Assembly: GCA_965372355.1 (NCBI GenBank)
Contig: CBDVBZ010000007.1
Span: forward strand, 1 to 49,197
From: CBDVBZ01 sp965372355
GTDB taxonomy: Bacteria; Krumholzibacteriota; Krumholzibacteriia; WVZY01
Reading direction: 5' to 3'
DNA length: 49,197 bases
Below, one piece after another: positions 26,474 through 33,857 of this stretch (positions within the stretch are counted from its first letter, which is position 1; each line of letters begins with the position of its first letter). A program made the position numbers and the translations under genes. Below the pieces are notes generated by a model. That model searched no databases. It was not told the origin of the DNA and saw only the letters and a program-made list of their open reading frames with translations.

Positions 26474-27673
26474 ATGAAGAAGTTTACCGCATTCCTGGCC
26501 GTTGCGTTGCTGCTGGGATTCGTCTCAGGATGCAGCGATGACGATTGCCCGGCGTGCCCCCCCACCGGTGATACGACTCCGAGCTTGACCTACGTGGGGT
26601 CGGCGACGTGTGGCACTGTGGGGTGCCATGATGCCGAATACGCCATGTTCGTCGAGTCGGGCCACCCGTACAAGCTCACGGCGGTCCCCGGAGACCAGGG
26701 TCCGACATACCCGTGGGACACCCAGCACACCAATGGCGCCATTGTGAACAGGGACGGCCCGCCGGCAAACACGGCATGGACCGATTTCGCCTACGTGATC
26801 GGCGGTTATGGGTGGAAAGCCCGCTTCGTCAAGCCGGACGGCAAGATATATACGACGGGCACACCCCAACTCAATCTGTGGGCTAACGGGCCCGAGTGGG
26901 TGGAGTACCACCTGGACGAGGATAAACCGTACGACTACAGCTGCTTCAAGTGCCACACGACCGGGGCAACCGAAGATGGATCCTGGCCGGACGGCACGAC
27001 GGGGTTTGGCAGCTTCGCCTTTGGTGGCGTTCAGTGCGAAGAGTGCCATGGCCAGGGAAGCCAGCACGTCTCGGACCCGCCGAAATACAACATGATGGTG
27101 GACCGGACGTCGAATCTCTGTGGCCGGTGTCACACCCGCGACCCACAGAACCGCGTGCTCGTCAGCGGCGGATACATTCGTCACCACGAGCAGTACGATG
27201 AGATGGTTCACTCGCCGCACGCAGAGATCGGCTGCCTCGGTTGTCACAATCCGCACGCCTCGGTTGTCTATGACGACGTCGCGATGGGGAACGGCGTAAC
27301 GACGCCCTGTCTGACCTGCCACGGTGCCGGTTCGGATCACGATGCGAGTACTCTCAATCACAGCGCCTCCGCGTCCTGCACCGACTGTCATATGCCGCAG
27401 GCAGCCAAGTCCGCCCGCGTGACGTCGAACGTGTACGTGGCGGATATCGCGTCGCATACGTTCCAAATCGACACGATGGCCGTGGACAAGACCGCGATGT
27501 GGACCAGCGACGGCACGTTTCTCAAACAAGACGAGTTTGGGCGCGGCCGGGTCACCCTCGACTTTGCGTGCTACAGCTGCCACCAGGATGCGGCGGGCGG
27601 GGGCGGTAATCGTGCCCCCCAGAAGACGCTGCGCCAGCTGGCGGACAAAGCACAGGTGATGCACACCCCGTAG
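26474..27673 (+). CDS. Octahaem c-type cytochrome lipoprotein
   Basis: 399-aa lipoprotein with lipobox VSGC (Cys about 20). Haem sites: one CX4CH (CGTVGCH) and seven CxxCH (CFKCH, CEECH, CGRCH, CLGCH, CLTCH, CTDCH, CYSCH). The arrangement with long spacing between the first and second sites resembles multihaem proteins near the cytochrome c554/octahaem group, but I cannot name a family. It may sit at the outer membrane as an electron-transfer partner of the MtrA/MtrB-like pair encoded downstream. AGGGAGG precedes ATG 26474. It is cotranscribed with the receiver gene and ends at the hairpin 27739-27764. Confidence 0.85.
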   Translation: MKKFTAFLAVALLLGFVSGCSDDDCPACPPTGDTTPSLTYVGSATCGTVGCHDAEYAMFVESGHPYKLTAVPGDQGPTYPWDTQHTNGAIVNRDGPPANTAWTDFAYVIGGYGWKARFVKPDGKIYTTGTPQLNLWANGPEWVEYHLDEDKPYDYSCFKCHTTGATEDGSWPDGTTGFGSFAFGGVQCEECHGQGSQHVSDPPKYNMMVDRTSNLCGRCHTRDPQNRVLVSGGYIRHHEQYDEMVHSPHAEIGCLGCHNPHASVVYDDVAMGNGVTTPCLTCHGAGSDHDASTLNHSASASCTDCHMPQAAKSARVTSNVYVADIASHTFQIDTMAVDKTAMWTSDGTFLKQDEFGRGRVTLDFACYSCHQDAAGGGGNRAPQKTLRQLADKAQVMHTP

Positions 27674-27738
27674 CCATTGAGAGGGCAGGCAAGAACGCCG
27701 AATCGCGTTCGCTCGTGTTCACGAGCTCACTGAGAAAA

Positions 27739-27764
27739 GACCCCGGGACGTTTGTCCCGGGGTC
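27739..27764 (+). terminator. Terminator after the octahaem gene
   Basis: Perfect 11-pair stem GACCCCGGGAC / GTCCCGGGGTC with a GTTT loop. The following T-run is weak (GCGTTGCC). Confidence 0.6.
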
Positions 27765-27781
27765 GCGTTGCCTTCAAGGAA

Positions 27782-27795
27782 TTGACAAAAATCAA
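27782..27795 (+). promoter_or_regulatory. FNR-like box before the MtrA-like gene
   Basis: TTGACAAAAATCAA. A CATAGT hexamer at 27820-27825 would put the start near 27831 and the box near -42, a class II position for the MtrA-like gene. The downstream ATTTTTTGCAG is shared with the box at 22636. Confidence 0.6.
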
Positions 27796-27882
27796 CTATT
27801 CGATTTTTTGCAGCTGCCGCATAGTGGGCCTGTGCTCCAGTAGAGGTTTCCAGCGATACAGACACGTTGCCAAGGAGTCGGT

Positions 27883-28890
27883 TTGAACAGGTTCTCTCAA
27901 CGTTTCCTTCTCGTTTTTCCCTCAGCGGTTTTGGGTGTCACCGCTCTTGTCGTTTTTCTTCCCATCTCCGATCATGGCCTTTCCGCGCAGGACGGAGAGC
28001 GCGTGAGCGAGGTATGTCTGGACTGTCATGACGTTCAGCAGGCGGCCCTGCTCGGCACACCCCATCAAATACTTACCGAAAACGACGCCGAACAGTCTGT
28101 CGCCTGCACCGATTGCCACTTGGGTGACGCGCGGCACTATGACGACGACCCCGAAGAGTATCCTATGCCAAATCCGGCGAGCCTCGATGCATGGAACGAG
28201 GCCCAGGTTTGCGGACAGTGCCACAAGAACGCTCACCAGCAGAACATGCTGGAGCGAAACGTTCACCTGGCCAACCAGGTGAACTGCTCCGACTGCCACC
28301 GGGTCCACGCGGTACACGGCGCCGATTCGACCTACGGCGGCGGACAATACCTCGAGACCCACTACGCGGGGCTACTCAAGAACAACGAGGTGGATCTCTG
28401 TCTGGACTGCCACACGGATGTCCGTGGGGAGTTCTCCAAGCCGACGCACCACCCCGTTATTGAGGGCATCGTCAAATGTAGCGACTGCCACCTGACCCTG
28501 GATCAGACGACGAAGGTTATTTCGTTTCGGGGGACCAACAGCCCCTGTTTTCAGTGCCACAACGAGTTTCAGATGCCGTTCCCATATGAGCACCAAGCGA
28601 CGGTCGACTTCTCGACCCAGGAAGGCGCCTGTCTCAACTGTCACGAGCCGCACGGTGCGAATCTACCAAGACTGCTAAAGCAACCCTATGAGGGTCCGAG
28701 TTTTCAACTGTGTTCCCAGTGCCATTCCGTTCCATTGCACAATTTCAATTCCGCTCACGGGTCGCAATGGGCGGGGATGCCCTGCAACGATTGCCACGTC
28801 GATATCCACGGCTCCTACACGAGCAAGTATTACTTTACTCCGGCACTACAGCCGCAAGGGTGCTTCGTTGCTGGCTGCCATGATTTCTAA
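27883..28890 (+). CDS. MtrA/DmsE-type periplasmic multihaem cytochrome
   Basis: 335-aa protein, the usual size of decahaem MtrA/DmsE proteins. N-terminal hydrophobic signal segment (about residues 8-27), then ten CxxCH motifs and a final CX4CH (CFVAGCHDF at the C-terminus), so 11 potential haems. MtrA proteins form a haem wire inside an MtrB barrel and carry electrons across the outer membrane. TTG start at 27883 with AAGGAG 5 nt upstream. The barrel gene follows 15 bp later, as expected for a porin-cytochrome pair. Which way electrons flow, and with which outer partner, is not shown by the sequence. Confidence 0.88.
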   Translation: MNRFSQRFLLVFPSAVLGVTALVVFLPISDHGLSAQDGERVSEVCLDCHDVQQAALLGTPHQILTENDAEQSVACTDCHLGDARHYDDDPEEYPMPNPASLDAWNEAQVCGQCHKNAHQQNMLERNVHLANQVNCSDCHRVHAVHGADSTYGGGQYLETHYAGLLKNNEVDLCLDCHTDVRGEFSKPTHHPVIEGIVKCSDCHLTLDQTTKVISFRGTNSPCFQCHNEFQMPFPYEHQATVDFSTQEGACLNCHEPHGANLPRLLKQPYEGPSFQLCSQCHSVPLHNFNSAHGSQWAGMPCNDCHVDIHGSYTSKYYFTPALQPQGCFVAGCHDF

Positions 28891-28905
28891 TCGGTGGAGT
28901 TGGAT

Positions 28906-30468
28906 ATGAGCTTTTCATCCAGAATCGTTTTGTTGGCGGTCTTGATGGGCATGCTTTCGGCGTCTGCGGTAGCGGCGCAGAAGCTCGAGGGGACGATTGC
29001 ACTGGGTGGGATCTATCTGGACGAGAGTGGGGACCGCACCAGCATGCAGGAAACCTACAACGTATTCGACGGGTTTTCGGTAACTCAACTTCGACTGACC
29101 GGCAGCTTCAATCCGAAAAACACATTCGCCCTCAACTTGCGCGAGGTCAATTTGGACAGTCGAAAGGGCGAGTTCGTCTATCGGATACCGGGCCGTCTGA
29201 GATTGAACACACGCTATGATCAGTGGCGACAGTTATTCAATCCCGACGGGACTGTCGCTTCCAAGCGCAAGGACTGGCATGCGGGGCTGGACATAACGAC
29301 CGGAAAAGGCGGAAAGCTGATCACCGACTACAACTACCAAAACAAGACCGGTGGACGGCTTGGATATCCCCTGGGAACCATGAGCGCTCTGGGGACACAG
29401 TATGATTACACGTTGCAGACGGGGATGATCGAGGGTAGTTACAAGCCCGGCACGGTGGGAGTCGCGCTAACCTACAACTTCGCGGATTATAAGGACAGGT
29501 CCTCGCCTGTTCAGGATCGTTTTGGTCAGGTGATCTCCGCCCGGCTCTACGGGTCCGCGTATTTTTGGCCGGACAAACTCACGCATTTGCTCCGTGGCGC
29601 CTACGGCAAACAGAAACTCTCCCAGTCCGGTCTCAATTTCAAGATGCTCAACTTTCAGTACACCGGTGTGCTGCGACCGCACGAGCGTTTTCAGTTCAAA
29701 TACAACTTCTATGCAAACGAGATCGATGATCAGGGAACCCGTTTGAAGACCAATAACCTCGAGAACAACTTTGTTCTTACGTATTACCACAACTACGGAC
29801 AGATCTATGGCGGCTATGGACACGAGACAAACAACGACGACCTGGCTCTCACAACCTACCAAACGTATGTCATCGGAGCATCCGGTAACTACAAGAAACG
29901 TCTCAGGGCCCAAATAGAGTACGGAAACCGCAACAAGAATGATCGCGGTCAGCGAACGCTCCTCCAGGATATCGAGTCGAACAAGTTCATGGCGAACGTG
30001 CGATACAAGCCCACCGACGACGCCTACATCGGTGGTAAATTCAAGTTCAGGCAGCGCAAATTCACGAGTATCAACGTGGAGGCGGAAGGGCACCTGGCCA
30101 ATATCTACGGGGGCTATGATTACTCCGGCTGGGGCAGCTTTGTGACGGACGTCAGCTACTCGGTCGACGACTACGACGATCTCGTCGGCTCCTTTAAGGC
30201 GAGCAACCAGATCGTGACCGCACGGCTGCAGATCGATCGCGTGCGTGACCTCGTACTTGTGGGTGGCGTTACATATCTGAACATCGGTGAGGATCTGAAT
30301 ATCGAGAAATCTATTCTGTTTTTTGAGGGTGTCTACACGGTAAAACAGGACTACCACATCGAGTTGAAATACAACGTTTACAACTACGACGACTACATCA
30401 TCTGCAGCAAGTACTACACGGCGAATGTCGTTTGGTTTAACCTTGCCTACGATTTTCGAAAGAACTAG
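28906..30468 (+). CDS. MtrB/PioB-like outer-membrane beta-barrel
   Basis: 520-aa barrel: signal peptide cleaved near AVAAQ, then strands rich in Tyr, Asn and Asp with repeated alternating hydrophobics, ending with an aromatic strand NVVWFNLAYDFRKN typical of barrel C-termini. MtrB/PioB barrels wrap an MtrA-type cytochrome. It is shorter than Shewanella MtrB (about 680-700 aa), and no N-terminal CxxC pair as in MtrB is seen. ATG 28906 is chosen because GGTGGAG precedes it. Partner of the MtrA-like gene; the hairpin at 30524 ends the unit. Confidence 0.82.
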   Translation: MSFSSRIVLLAVLMGMLSASAVAAQKLEGTIALGGIYLDESGDRTSMQETYNVFDGFSVTQLRLTGSFNPKNTFALNLREVNLDSRKGEFVYRIPGRLRLNTRYDQWRQLFNPDGTVASKRKDWHAGLDITTGKGGKLITDYNYQNKTGGRLGYPLGTMSALGTQYDYTLQTGMIEGSYKPGTVGVALTYNFADYKDRSSPVQDRFGQVISARLYGSAYFWPDKLTHLLRGAYGKQKLSQSGLNFKMLNFQYTGVLRPHERFQFKYNFYANEIDDQGTRLKTNNLENNFVLTYYHNYGQIYGGYGHETNNDDLALTTYQTYVIGASGNYKKRLRAQIEYGNRNKNDRGQRTLLQDIESNKFMANVRYKPTDDAYIGGKFKFRQRKFTSINVEAEGHLANIYGGYDYSGWGSFVTDVSYSVDDYDDLVGSFKASNQIVTARLQIDRVRDLVLVGGVTYLNIGEDLNIEKSILFFEGVYTVKQDYHIELKYNVYNYDDYIICSKYYTANVVWFNLAYDFRKN

Positions 30469-30503
30469 CTGACATCTCACAGACCGGTTTTGTGACCGTC
30501 AAC

Positions 30504-30760
30504 AGCGGTGCCGGAAGCATAAGAACCTCACGCGACTTCTTGTCGCGTGAGGTTTCACTTTTGGGCGGGAACACTCGGGGCGGCTGAACGTTTTCATGGT
30601 CGGCGATGCGGTCACAGCGGCGCCGGGCGGGCCAGCTGAGGCTGCCTGCTGGGCGATTCGCTACAACAGCTGAGCAACCTGGTAAGGCCAATGTCCCTCG
30701 TCCGCCCCTCGTTTGTCACCAAGAGAAAACCAAGACTCCCGCGGGCAATCCCCTTACCAC
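30504..30760 (+). repeat. Scar of a duplicated kinase-regulator locus
   Basis: This non-coding stretch matches, in order: the terminator before the haem-sensor kinase, the kinase upstream sequence (GATTCGCTACAA at 30655, as at 22955), the kinase start (AAGAGAAAACCAAGA at 30721 against ATGAGAAAACCAAGA at 23018) and then directly the sequence just after the regulator stop (GCGGGCA at 30741, as at 25886). About 2.85 kb of coding sequence is missing between the last two. The following operator-promoter segment (30774-30907) is also homologous. The remainder up to 31159 shows only the sites listed separately. Confidence 0.7.
30524..30554 (+). terminator. Terminator after the barrel gene
   Basis: 13-pair stem AACCTCACGCGAC / GTCGCGTGAGGTT with loop TTCTT. 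The surrounding 52 bp (30504-30555) is identical to 31849-31900. Confidence 0.75.
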
Positions 30761-30773
30761 CGTGCCTTCCGGA

Positions 30774-30822
30774 TTCCAGAATTCTGGAACCGCTTCACCC
30801 CCCCGTTTCCAGGTTTCTGGAA
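30774..30822 (+). promoter_or_regulatory. Second set of paired activator sites
   Basis: TTCCAGAATTCTGGAA (30774-30789, a perfect 16-bp palindrome) and TTCCAGGTTTCTGGAA (30807-30822), centres 33 bp apart, near -136 and -103 from the predicted start at 30918. Same layout as 25920-25967. Confidence 0.75.
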
Positions 30823-30855
30823 TCCCACTCACGCCCGCCCAGATAACCGTATATA

Positions 30856-30868
30856 TAACAATAGGTTG
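30856..30868 (+). promoter_or_regulatory. IHF-like site, second copy
   Basis: TAACAATAGGTTG matches WATCAA-N4-TTR with one mismatch, centred about -56 from the predicted sigma-54 start, as in the first copy. Confidence 0.5.
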
Positions 30869-30891
30869 TAATCCGCCTGGCGTCCGAGCCC

Positions 30892-30907
30892 CGGCATGGT
30901 CCATGCA
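30892..30907 (+). promoter_or_regulatory. Sigma-54 promoter, second copy
   Basis: CGGCATGGTCCATGCA, GG and GC ten bases apart. Predicted start near 30918, giving a leader of about 240 nt before the tetrahaem gene that contains the FNR-like box at 31075. Confidence 0.68.
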
Positions 30908-31074
30908 ATTACCTGGCCCCGCGGGGGGTGCTTTTAGCAGACCAGACCTGCAGCTGACCATCGCAAGGCGCAAAGTCGGTCCATTGTTCGGACGCGCTCA
31001 AGAGAGGGTTAGGTGGAAGGCGCCGAGACGATGGGGTGCATAAAAAGGTCGCGGATGTTTTCACTGGCCGTAAC

Positions 31075-31088
31075 TTGATGCAAATCAA
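31075..31088 (+). promoter_or_regulatory. Consensus FNR box before the tetrahaem gene
   Basis: TTGATGCAAATCAA, an exact TTGAT-N4-ATCAA match within ACTTGATGCAAATCAAGT. A TATGTT sequence at 31108-31113 could be the -10, placing the box near -39. The gene thus appears to have both a sigma-54 and an FNR-type promoter. Confidence 0.65.
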
Positions 31089-31159
31089 GTTGCTGAAGCC
31101 CTGAGCTTATGTTTTCAGGGCATCAGCGAGTTCTCACCAGCTTCTGAAGGAGGACATTT

Positions 31160-31834
31160 GTGAAAGTTTTCTATGGATTTTCGATCGGGTTGCTCGTGCT
31201 CGGGACGATGGCGCTGTTGGGTATGGGGGCGTCGGAAGTGGCGGCGTACGAGCAGTATGCGCAGGGTTGCGACAACTGCCACGGGGGTTTTAGGGCTAAC
31301 AACTACGTTTCCAATGCCGATGGCCAGGCTTGGGGAAGCTCCCTCCACGATGGCCACCAAAACTGGGTTAACGGCAATTGCAGTACCTGCCACACGGCTC
31401 CCGGGAAAAGTCCGGTCTTTCTGAACTCCTCTGACGGCGGCGACGGTCTCGCTCCAATCGCCTGCATCGGCTGTCACGGGCGTGACGAGGGTTCGGGTGT
31501 GACCGCAGCGGGCTTGCGCCAGCACCACACGAGGAATGGCATATCCATCTGTGCAGGTTGTCACTCGGATAGTAACCCGGCTAACTTTACGCCGGTCGGC
31601 GAGATCGTCTTGCCACCCTACTACGCGAATCCTGGCATCGGCCACAGCATGCCTGACCACCCATGCAATTTGTTGTCGCAGGGTTACCCGGAGGACGTGC
31701 TTGGTGTGGGGCCGGGTTCAGGCCTCGACAACGACGGTGATAATGTCTACGACACGAACGACACAGACTGTGGCAGCGTGGCGCCTGTCAAAAACTCGAC
31801 CTGGGGCCGTATCAAAATTCTCTTTCAGCTATGA
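31160..31834 (+). CDS. Tetrahaem cytochrome c with a calcium-loop-like tail
   Basis: 224-aa exported protein: signal peptide cleaved near VAAYE, four CxxCH sites (CDNCH, CSTCH, CIGCH, CAGCH) in the first 135 residues, then a tail with GLDNDGDNVYDTNDTDC, an aspartate-rich loop like thrombospondin type 3 or dockerin calcium sites. GTG start, AGGAGG 7 nt upstream. Possibly a soluble or surface electron carrier for the MtrA/MtrB-like conduit (inference from location). Dual promoters upstream; hairpin 31869 downstream. Confidence 0.82.
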   Translation: MKVFYGFSIGLLVLGTMALLGMGASEVAAYEQYAQGCDNCHGGFRANNYVSNADGQAWGSSLHDGHQNWVNGNCSTCHTAPGKSPVFLNSSDGGDGLAPIACIGCHGRDEGSGVTAAGLRQHHTRNGISICAGCHSDSNPANFTPVGEIVLPPYYANPGIGHSMPDHPCNLLSQGYPEDVLGVGPGSGLDNDGDNVYDTNDTDCGSVAPVKNSTWGRIKILFQL

Positions 31835-31868
31835 TAGCCCCACGAGAAAGCGGTGCCGGAAGCATAAG

Positions 31869-31899
31869 AACCTCACGCGACTTCTTGTCGCGTGAGGTT
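31869..31899 (+). terminator. Terminator after the tetrahaem gene
   Basis: Same 13-pair hairpin as at 30524, followed by TTTTAATTTT. The 52 bp at 31849-31900 equals 30504-30555. Confidence 0.78.
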
Positions 31900-31973
31900 T
31901 TAATTTTGGGCGGGAGTCCGCGTCGATCCCGCTAAAGGGGACCGCCCGGATGATGAACCGTTCGGGAACGCGC

Positions 31974-32387
31974 CTAGACGTCGAGCACGCTTCTTGCCTG
32001 CTCGTGGTCGTCCCCTTTCACAAAGAGAACATACCCGTAACCACCCCGGCCGTCTGTCACCCCCGTCGATGTATAGATGTTGATTCGAGCGTCATAGAGC
32101 TTGCGATGGATCTCGACAAGCGCGCCCAGATGGTCGTCTCCCTGGATCAAAAACGCCCGGTGGGGACCCACCAGGGGCACCCCGGTCTTTTCAGCCAAAC
32201 GCACGAGGTCCTCGGGGTGCTCGGGAAACAGGGTCAGCTGCGTGTATTCGGCGGAGATCGGTGTGGCGCTGAAGGCAAGCAGGCTGACCTCCGCGCTGGC
32301 GCAGCGCGACAGCATTTCGTAGGCCTGCCCAGGTTCGTCACGCACCGTCGTTACATAATATTCCATGCTCTTGATCGTCACGCCCAT
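31974..32387 (-). CDS. ACT-domain protein
   Basis: 137-aa cytoplasmic protein with two ACT-like halves: KSMEYYVTTVRDEPGQAYEMLSRC at the N-terminus and YDARINIYTSTGVTDGRGGYGYVLFV toward the C-terminus. ACT domains bind small ligands, often amino acids, and regulate enzymes; the ligand here is unknown. AAGGAG lies 8 nt before the ATG. It is downstream of the Rieske-cytochrome b operon on the same strand, separated by 190 bp, so it may be independent. It converges on the tetrahaem gene. Confidence 0.72.
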   Translation of the reverse strand: MGVTIKSMEYYVTTVRDEPGQAYEMLSRCASAEVSLLAFSATPISAEYTQLTLFPEHPEDLVRLAEKTGVPLVGPHRAFLIQGDDHLGALVEIHRKLYDARINIYTSTGVTDGRGGYGYVLFVKGDDHEQARSVLDV

Positions 32388-32578
32388 TGCCCATTCTCCT
32401 TCCGCTACTGCGATTATTCGCTCTCCATCTATCGAATGTTTAAGAATAGCGCAAAGCCAAGGCTTGTAGTAACCAAAACCGTCGGCGAAGCCTCACCGCC
32501 TTGCAGATTCCAGTGATTTGCTATGTCAAACCATGCTGACGGACGACGCAATTCGTATCAGAAACGGAATGTGAGCGC

Positions 32579-33850
32579 CTATGCGCGCTCCATCTGCCGG
32601 ATCTTTAGAAACAGAGCAATCACGAGAACCGTAATAAACAGCGTCGCCATGCCAAACCCGCGCCGCCTCACATGGTAGTCATCGATTTGTGCGGCGGCCA
32701 GCGCAATGGCCTCTCCTGCTTTCTGAGTGCCTTCTCGTGATTTGGGCCCGACCTTCTCCGGGTCAAACGTGTGAACGAGCGTCCTTGCCTGGATCAGGCT
32801 TTGGTGGGATTCCTGCAGAAGAAACTCGATGTCAACATCGTCCATCCCGATGGTCTGAACCCTTTGCTGTTCGGCGTGTGCCGTCTCGTAGGCAACGACG
32901 AGCGAGTCCAGTTGAGCGCGAATCGCCGCGGCCGCTTCATAGCCCTTTTCCCCCTCGCTGTGGCAGGTCATACACACGGCGTCGTCATGGGTGCCCACCA
33001 TATCATCACTGGTCTTTGCAACATTGTGGTTGCCGTGACACTCCTCGCACCCGTGTAGCCCCTCTTGCTCGAACGCCCGTCCCATCCTCGATGCCGTGAA
33101 ATACTCCATGTTGTTCACGTGGCACTGGCCACACACCTGCCGCACGGACGCGATCCCCGGGGGCACTGCCCCATGATTGCCATGACAGTCGTTGCAGGCC
33201 GGTGAACCCGTGTCCTGGTTCTCAAGGAGCGCTAATCCATGAACACCCTTTGCGTAATCCTCGTACTGACTCGTTGGGATACCATAACCCCTCATGTAGT
33301 CGGTGTCCCCGTGGCACTTCCGGCAGGTCGCCGGCACGTTCAAGGCGTGAACGGTAGACCGCGTGTCCTTTGCCGGCAGAATCGCGTGTGCGGTGTGGCA
33401 GGCGGTGCATTCCGCCACTTTCTGATCGCCTTCCGCCAGCCGCCGCCCATGAACACTCGTGAAGTACCGTGATTCCTGATCGGTGGCAATCCGTGGCTGG
33501 TATTGCCTCATGAAGTTTATGTCAGAATGACATTTGCCGCAGAAGCGCGGCAGGTCCCCTCGCGACGGAACGCCGACGAACCCCGCATCCGGTGACATCG
33601 CGATTTCCTCGTCATCCGTAGTCGGATCGCCACCGTGACAACCCGCGCACGAAAGCTTCGGCTGCGTATGAATATCGTCCTCGATGTAGTCCTCGGGGAG
33701 GTTTTCGTCGTCGACATGACATACGACGCACTGATCCCGTTCACCGGGCTCGCCTTCCTGACCCAGGATCACCGGCGGGCAGAAGAACGCCACCCCGAGG
33801 GCGATAGTGCCAAACAGAACAATCTCTCTTATGCGGCCGACGTGCATCAT
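32579..33850 (-). CDS. Nine-haem cytochrome c with a C-terminal membrane anchor
   Basis: 423-aa protein: signal segment (about residues 10-30), nine CxxCH motifs up to about residue 300, a helical region (EAAAAIRAQLDSLVVAYETA onward), and a transmembrane helix near the end (FGMATLFITVLVIALFL). It is the third gene of Rieske - cytochrome b - nonahaem, and thus likely replaces cytochrome c1 or f as the electron acceptor of a quinol-oxidising bc-type complex. Start 8 bp after the cytochrome b stop, preceded by CTGAGAGATCC, nearly the same leader as the cytochrome b gene. Confidence 0.85.
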   Translation of the reverse strand: MMHVGRIREIVLFGTIALGVAFFCPPVILGQEGEPGERDQCVVCHVDDENLPEDYIEDDIHTQPKLSCAGCHGGDPTTDDEEIAMSPDAGFVGVPSRGDLPRFCGKCHSDINFMRQYQPRIATDQESRYFTSVHGRRLAEGDQKVAECTACHTAHAILPAKDTRSTVHALNVPATCRKCHGDTDYMRGYGIPTSQYEDYAKGVHGLALLENQDTGSPACNDCHGNHGAVPPGIASVRQVCGQCHVNNMEYFTASRMGRAFEQEGLHGCEECHGNHNVAKTSDDMVGTHDDAVCMTCHSEGEKGYEAAAAIRAQLDSLVVAYETAHAEQQRVQTIGMDDVDIEFLLQESHQSLIQARTLVHTFDPEKVGPKSREGTQKAGEAIALAAAQIDDYHVRRRGFGMATLFITVLVIALFLKIRQMERA

Positions 33851-33857
33851 GGATCTC

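Noticed and set aside
26525..27664. 379-codon minus-strand frame opposite the octahaem gene
   Set aside because: Shadow of a clear lipoprotein cytochrome with eight haem sites.
30606..31043. 145-codon frame in the scar region
   Set aside because: Arg/Pro-rich, spans the operator and promoter elements, and has no ribosome site.
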